Assembly (NCBI GenBank): GCA_015680685.1
Contig: MNCI01030961.1
Span: forward strand, 346,927 to 410,926
Length of the DNA: 64,000 bases
DNA from: Gnetum montanum
Taxonomy: Eukaryota; Streptophyta; Gnetopsida; Gnetales; Gnetaceae
Direction: 5' to 3'
In this document: positions 59,282 through 64,000 of the stretch, in pieces
Numbering within the stretch: the first letter of the stretch is position 1
Layout: each line of letters starts with the position of its first letter
Notes under the pieces: model-generated
Told to the model about the DNA's origin: nothing
Seen by the model: only the letters and a program-made list of their open reading frames with translations
Database searches by the model: none
Position numbers and translations under genes: made by a program

Positions 59282-62200
59282 ATGAATTTCGCAACCACCA
59301 CTACTAATACCTTCAATGTTGAAGTTCCCATCACACTTCAAGGCATCACAAGTGCTGAACAACCACTCAACCTGACATTGGAAACACGTTGGTCCCTCAG
59401 GATCCAAAACTAGGAACCTAAGGATTTGGCCCAGCAACATGAGTGCTATAACTTCCTCTGTGCAAAGGTTCAGGCAAACTTGCCTTTGGATGTACACGAG
59501 TTCAAAGGCAAACGTAGCTTCGAATTCGCTTACTACGATGGGAAGGAGTTTTTTCCCACTCCCAGTGCTTCCATACCTTTACATAGATAAATCAAAGGGT
59601 TCCAAACTAGCTAATCTAGTTGGCCAGACTTAGGGAGCTTTAGGACATAGTGTCTAACCAGGATGATGTCTTCTAGGATGGACAAGAGAAACTTGATTCC
59701 CAATATGATGAGGGAGATCAAACCAATCCCATTCCTATCCCTCCTACCCAGTCCTTTTGGGCCAATCCATTTTCTGTCATCGTTGCCTTTGTAATCATGC
59801 CTATGCTCCCACAACCTACAATCACAACTGCAATGGGTATTCATGTCACCTTCCAAGCGTATCAACACCCTTATTCCCCTGTTTCATTTGTAGCAACTAT
59901 GCCATCATAAACCATTCATCAGCCCATTCCTGTAGCACATCACACACCAATCACAGCTACCCTGCCACATGTTCATACTATACCTACTTCACAATCGTAC
60001 ACAACTTCCATTTCAATTCCTACATTCATGTCTATTCCATCCATTGTGGTGGGCTTAGGCCCGTCCACATGGTGGACCCCATTCACTTCTTCACCTATTC
60101 CACAACCGTCACAAATGTCTCATTATATTCTCCCTCAGACCTACCAAACCCTGTAAATGGTACAACCCAACATGGGACTATGGTCTGTTCCATCGGCAAC
60201 ACAAGAAGTCTATCCAACAGCCAAACCCATGGTTGCTACTCTAACAGCATCACCTGCTAAGTGGTGGATAGCACAAGAAACACCATTTGTGGGGCCTATC
60301 CCAATGTTACTATCGATGGGTTACGCTGCCATCCCCACCATCCCACTGATGGGATCTACCTCTACAGTTTCCCAATAGTCCACATCATCGCAGGGTCTGG
60401 ACCAAGCATTCTACTTATCCAAACCCTCACCAAGGAAATAAAATGCCTCAAAGATGTTGGGTCTGACATGGTACAAGTCATGGACTTTTACTAGGATGAC
60501 CCCTTCAACCCTAAAATCCCTACTTTGACGTTACCCCTAGGGATCTCCCTCCCCCACTTCACGAAGTACAATGGGAAGGGAGATCCCAATGCACATCTTA
60601 TTACCTTTAGGTCTGAATCCCTTCTGTTGCAAGAATGGCTACACATGATTATTCATGTCTTTACCATGTCCCTAGCTGAGAAAGCCCTGGATTGGTACCA
60701 TGCACTGCCATGCTCATTCATTTCAACTCTAGAGGAGCTTCTGACCAAGTTCGTGATGCACTTCAAGTATAACTTAAAGGAAGAAACTACGTTGGACCAA
60801 TTGATGAGTGTGAAGCAGGATCCTTTGGAACCAGTCTGGAAGCTCATCCAGCGATGGAGCACAACCCTTACAGAAATCCATGAGCCCATCGTGGAGGCCC
60901 ACTTGCTGGCCTTCTTTAAGGGTGAAGTGAATGACTTTATCAAGTCTAAACTGTACTACCTTGCCCCTAACACTCTTAATCAAGCCTTCTCTTAGACTAA
61001 GAGTATACAGGATGTGGCCGAGGCAAGCAAAGACTCGACCTACATTGCCTACAAAAACACCTTCACAAAGAAGGACAAGGGTAAGGCCCCAATAATCACA
61101 GTGGCCACTGTTGCGATTGAGGCCCAGCCCAAACCTAGTAATAATGGTAACAAGAATAATAAGAAACTAGCCGTACCTGGAGCTAACCCCATGCCCAAGC
61201 AGGGCAATGCGTCGCAACCTTCAATACCTGCACATGAGACATCTACACAACCCAAATCAAACTTTGAGCATAAAGATCGCTCAAAGTACACCCCACTGCC
61301 TCTCAAACCTTCAGACCTTCTAAAGCAGCTATTGGCAGTAGGGAACATCCAACACAAGCATATGTCAAAATAAAGAATTAGGAGACATCAATGCTACTAC
61401 GAGCTCCTTAGGAACCTCTCTTTGGCCCTACCTAATGAGCCCCCAATTCCTAAGGATTTCAAGCTGGACAGGTTTTGTGTCTATCACCAATAGTGTGGTT
61501 ACAACACAGATTACTGTCTGGCATTGTAGGATGACATCCAGATATTGATTGATCAGGGAAAACTAGTATTGGACGAAAGCAAGCCAGTATGCTCTCAGAA
61601 CTAATCTATGCACGTCTACACAGACCCCCTCAACACCAACAATGAAAATTATATCATCAATACCATCAGTATTGACAGTGATCCCAGGCCACCCTAGCAT
61701 CCATTCGTGGTCTGTGTGCCTCAGCATAGTGCACCAGCAGCACCAGTGGCTGGCCGAAGCTCACAATAGCCATTCATTCTGAGATTCCCTCCATGTGCAT
61801 CCATCTCCATGCCACCTGTTATCAAAACTACGCTACCCCACCCGTTAACACCATTAGCCCCATTTATCATTAGGGGGCCAACCCATTCGACAGCCCCCAT
61901 CCTGCGTAAGATAGCTGAACAACCTTCTTGTCCTAAAGAATAGGAAGTGCGTTTTGCCGGTGAGACGTCAAGAGGAAGTACAACCCCTGGTATTTCCAAA
62001 CCTACATCTTCACCCCCTATGTCCACATCCTTGTCACCAAAGAGGGACATTGCTATAACTGCATAGTCCATTCCGCCCTCCCAAAAAGGGTCTGAACCCA
62101 GATCTGAAGTCGCCCCTCCTCGAGAAATTCATCTTCTAGGACGAATCAAAGAGGAGGAAAGCATTAAACAAGGAGGTGATCAGGACCTCCTGGATGTCCT

Positions 62201-62300
62201 CACTCAAGTCAAAAAAGCTATAAAATAGAAAAACACTACATTGAGCTTGTACGACCTAATCATGACATCTGTTCCACACCATGAGGCTCTAATCCGCATG
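59282..62300 (+). pseudogene. gag: Element C gag (3' end lost)
   Basis: An ATG at 59,282 (MNFATTTTNTFNVEVPI) opens gag. The N-terminal part includes YNFLCAKVQANLP and GKEFFPTPSASIP. A T/P-rich middle (59,760-60,380) is broken by frame changes. The capsid region 60,525-60,995 is open for 156 codons (PHFTKYNGKGDPNAHLITF, KALDWYHALP, FIKSKLYYLAPNTLNQAFS). A lysine-rich part (61,014-61,373) and a knuckle-like CVYHQ-CGYNTDYC (61,478) follow. The copy is the most open gag of the three. It ends where C is truncated. Confidence 0.87.
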
Positions 62301-62865
62301 TTGACAATGATTTTGCGTTGACATAGTTTTACAATGAGTTGATTGTGAAGACATGGCTCTTTTGGAGCATGTTCTTCCTCTCGATTCTAGTTTTCCAGGT
62401 CCATCACCATGGGTAATGGCCTTGGTGAGCCCTCAAAATTGATGACAAAAAAATCAAGGAAATTGATGGATGCTAAGATGTCATGCAAAAGGAAACTTGG
62501 CTAGACTTATGCAAGCAGAGCTTGTTCCCTTGCATAGGTATGGGTCTATGCAAGAAAATAAGTCTCAAGACTTGATAAGGAATGGATGTAGGGGATGCCT
62601 TAGAGATGTTGGCCCTTTTGGTTTGACTTCTTCCTCTTGTCACAAAATAGGGAACGTTTTTGAGGTTCCTCTAAGTGCCCTTTGCATTTCATGCAAGATA
62701 TTGGATGGAAGGATGTCTCAGGTGTTGGGGTTAGTACCTTCCTTTAAGCTTGGTGTCAATTGAGTTGATGGATTCCTTGGAGTTCACAGAGTTCCAAACC
62801 CATACTTGAAGTATACCATTGAAGTCATCCTAGGCTCCACTTTGAGGAAATTTCTTCTTTTTTGT
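62301..62865 (+). other. Interior of element E, right arm: no gene recognised
   Basis: About 560 bases lie between the C breakpoint and the E polypurine tract. A frame of 97 codons (62,470-62,763) has no family resemblance. This is the expected place of the 3' end of pol or the 3' UTR of E. Confidence 0.4.
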
Positions 62866-62875
62866 AGGGGAGGAT
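62866..62875 (+). other. Polypurine tract of element E
   Basis: AGGGGAGGAT precedes TGTGAGAGATATC, the start of the 3' LTR. This is a standard arrangement in plant retrotransposons. Confidence 0.75.
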
Positions 62876-63440
62876 TGTGAGAGATATCTTGGGGCAACGG
62901 TTCTCTTGGGCCATCCCCATGGTTTGGGGACCATGGAACACTCTAAGGCATCCTTGGATGACACTCAATTGTTAGAAAATCCATCCCAACTTAGCAAGAC
63001 TAAGCTAATAGTGGGACTCCCTCCTATTGCATCCCTCTCTAAGTCCTTTAATGTTTGGAACTACATGGCCTTGATTCTATGGTGGTCATAGATATGTAGG
63101 TAGTCAGGATTGGATAGTTTTGGGATGGTGCTAAGCCAAATCTTATACTAGATTGTGAGGGGTCTAGGGGTGAGGTGCCCCTTGGTAGATGCATTGTTCC
63201 CCTTTCATTGATGATGTCTACATGGTTTCTTATGTACTTGTATGCATGATTCTCATTCAAAGTTTAATTATTCTCCTTGAGGTGCATTCTCATTTATTAA
63301 TAAGTTGTTGTTTCACTCACATCCATCCATGGGTTGCTTGTTCATTAGAGGTGTATTTCCTAGGTTTTTTTTATTATAGATTAATTGGATCTCAAGGAAT
63401 TCCTTGGGGTGTTACCATAATGTTAAGTCAACATTATTAT
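62876..63440 (+). repeat. 3' LTR of element E
   Basis: The LTR starts TGTGAGAGATATCTTGG. From 62,982 it aligns with 1-469. The last 35 bases are strongly diverged (ATTATTATA where the 5' copy has GTTGTTACA), so the end is approximate. The target duplication cannot be tested because the left end of E is outside the window. Confidence 0.75.
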
Positions 63441-64000
63441 AGAAGTAATAATGCTCTGTAAAGTTATCATTTAACTACCCTTACCATTCTAATTTTTTTA
63501 GGATGATGAGGTTACAAATTGTAAGGTTTTGTTTTTTACAATCCAAAACAATGAACACAACACTGTCATACATGATATATAGGAAAAATATAGAAATTTG
63601 TAACATTACTAATATAAAAATAAAAGGAAAAATAAAAATACCAACTTGAAATCCTTCTTAAGGATTGAAGCTTGCACTTTGCTACAAGGGTCAACATCAT
63701 TACAACTTGTTGATGGTGCAATGTGCAAAAAAAAATGAAACAAAAGTCAACATAGATAGAAAAATGAAATGAAAGCTAAGATTGGGGCTTGTGTTATTTT
63801 ACATTGTTTGGATGCAAATTTCTTGGAATCATGTTATTCCTACTTGCTTGCACCAATATAATATTAAATTTAAAAGAAACTACAAAAATTAAAAATACAT
63901 AGAGTTATCTTAGGGAAAACCTTCAAGAAAAACCCTAGTAAAAAATCAATTCTTCGACCATTAGTAGTAGCACAACTTCAGAGGATTGAAGCTCAAGGAG
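63441..64000. other. Flank to the right of element E: nothing recognised
   Basis: AT-rich sequence with A-rich runs, no frame of note and no repeat shared with the rest of the window. Confidence 0.45.

Larger units (their letters stand above)
57140..62300 (+). mobile_element. Element C: 5' half of a Tat-type retrotransposon
   Basis: C has its 5' LTR, primer site, leader and gag on the plus strand. Gag is homologous to that of A and B. The similarity ends near 62,300, just after the YDLIMTSVPHHEALIRML segment that precedes protease in A. No protease, pol or 3' LTR follows. The next sequence leads to the E polypurine tract, so C was cut by a deletion. Confidence 0.85.

Overview
The window is a nest of decayed LTR retrotransposons. 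It reads like intergenic DNA of a land plant with a large, heavily methylated genome. The grounds are: plant Ty3/gypsy elements of the Tat (Ogre/Retand-like) and Athila-like types, CAG/TGG codons turned into TAG/TGA throughout, CpG decayed to TpG/CpA, and elements of 13 to 19 kb. I cannot name the species. No intact host gene, tRNA, rRNA or CRISPR array was seen. Every pol gene carries stops or lost catalytic residues.

Layout, outside in. Element E (+) encloses almost everything: its 5' LTR ends at 469, with a primer-binding site at 472, and its 3' LTR is 62,876-63,440. Inside it, element D (+, Athila-like, 6,470-56,256, TSD TTGGG) has two LTRs of exactly 891 bp. D is broken inside its RNase H domain by element A (-, Tat type, 11,889-48,493, TSD TTGGA/TTAGG). 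A's 3' LTR is broken in turn by element B (-, Tat type, 12,406-29,885, TSD ATGCC). B, A and D can each be removed to restore the interrupted sequence, so the order of arrival was E, D, A, B. A third Tat-type copy, C (+, 57,140 to about 62,300), keeps its 5' LTR, leader and gag but lacks all of pol. Unrecognised minus-strand gene remnants (57,105-56,262, 6,464-6,075 and 4,625-4,180) lie beside D and C.

Without their nested guests A is about 19.1 kb, B 17.5 kb and D 13.2 kb. A and B read LTR, leader with a conserved hairpin, gag, protease, then a long gene on the opposite strand, then RT, RNase H, integrase, 3' UTR, polypurine tract and LTR. The opposite-strand gene lies between protease and RT, keeps about eight exons with near-identical lengths in the two copies, and has its own TATA-like upstream site. 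Its exon 2 resembles an FCP1/NLI-interacting-factor (HAD) phosphatase. Its later part is an unrecognised domain plus a coiled coil and an acidic tail.

The strongest unexplained signals are this antisense gene, arrays of tiny hairpins (an AGTTTTA lead, a 4-5 bp stem and a 6-base loop) whose stems change sequence but stay complementary at three matching places in A and B, repeated long dyads in the LTRs of A, B and C, and a leader hairpin with a compensatory change. D carries its own extra 3' gene (about 2.9 kb, coiled coil) behind a promoter-like block.
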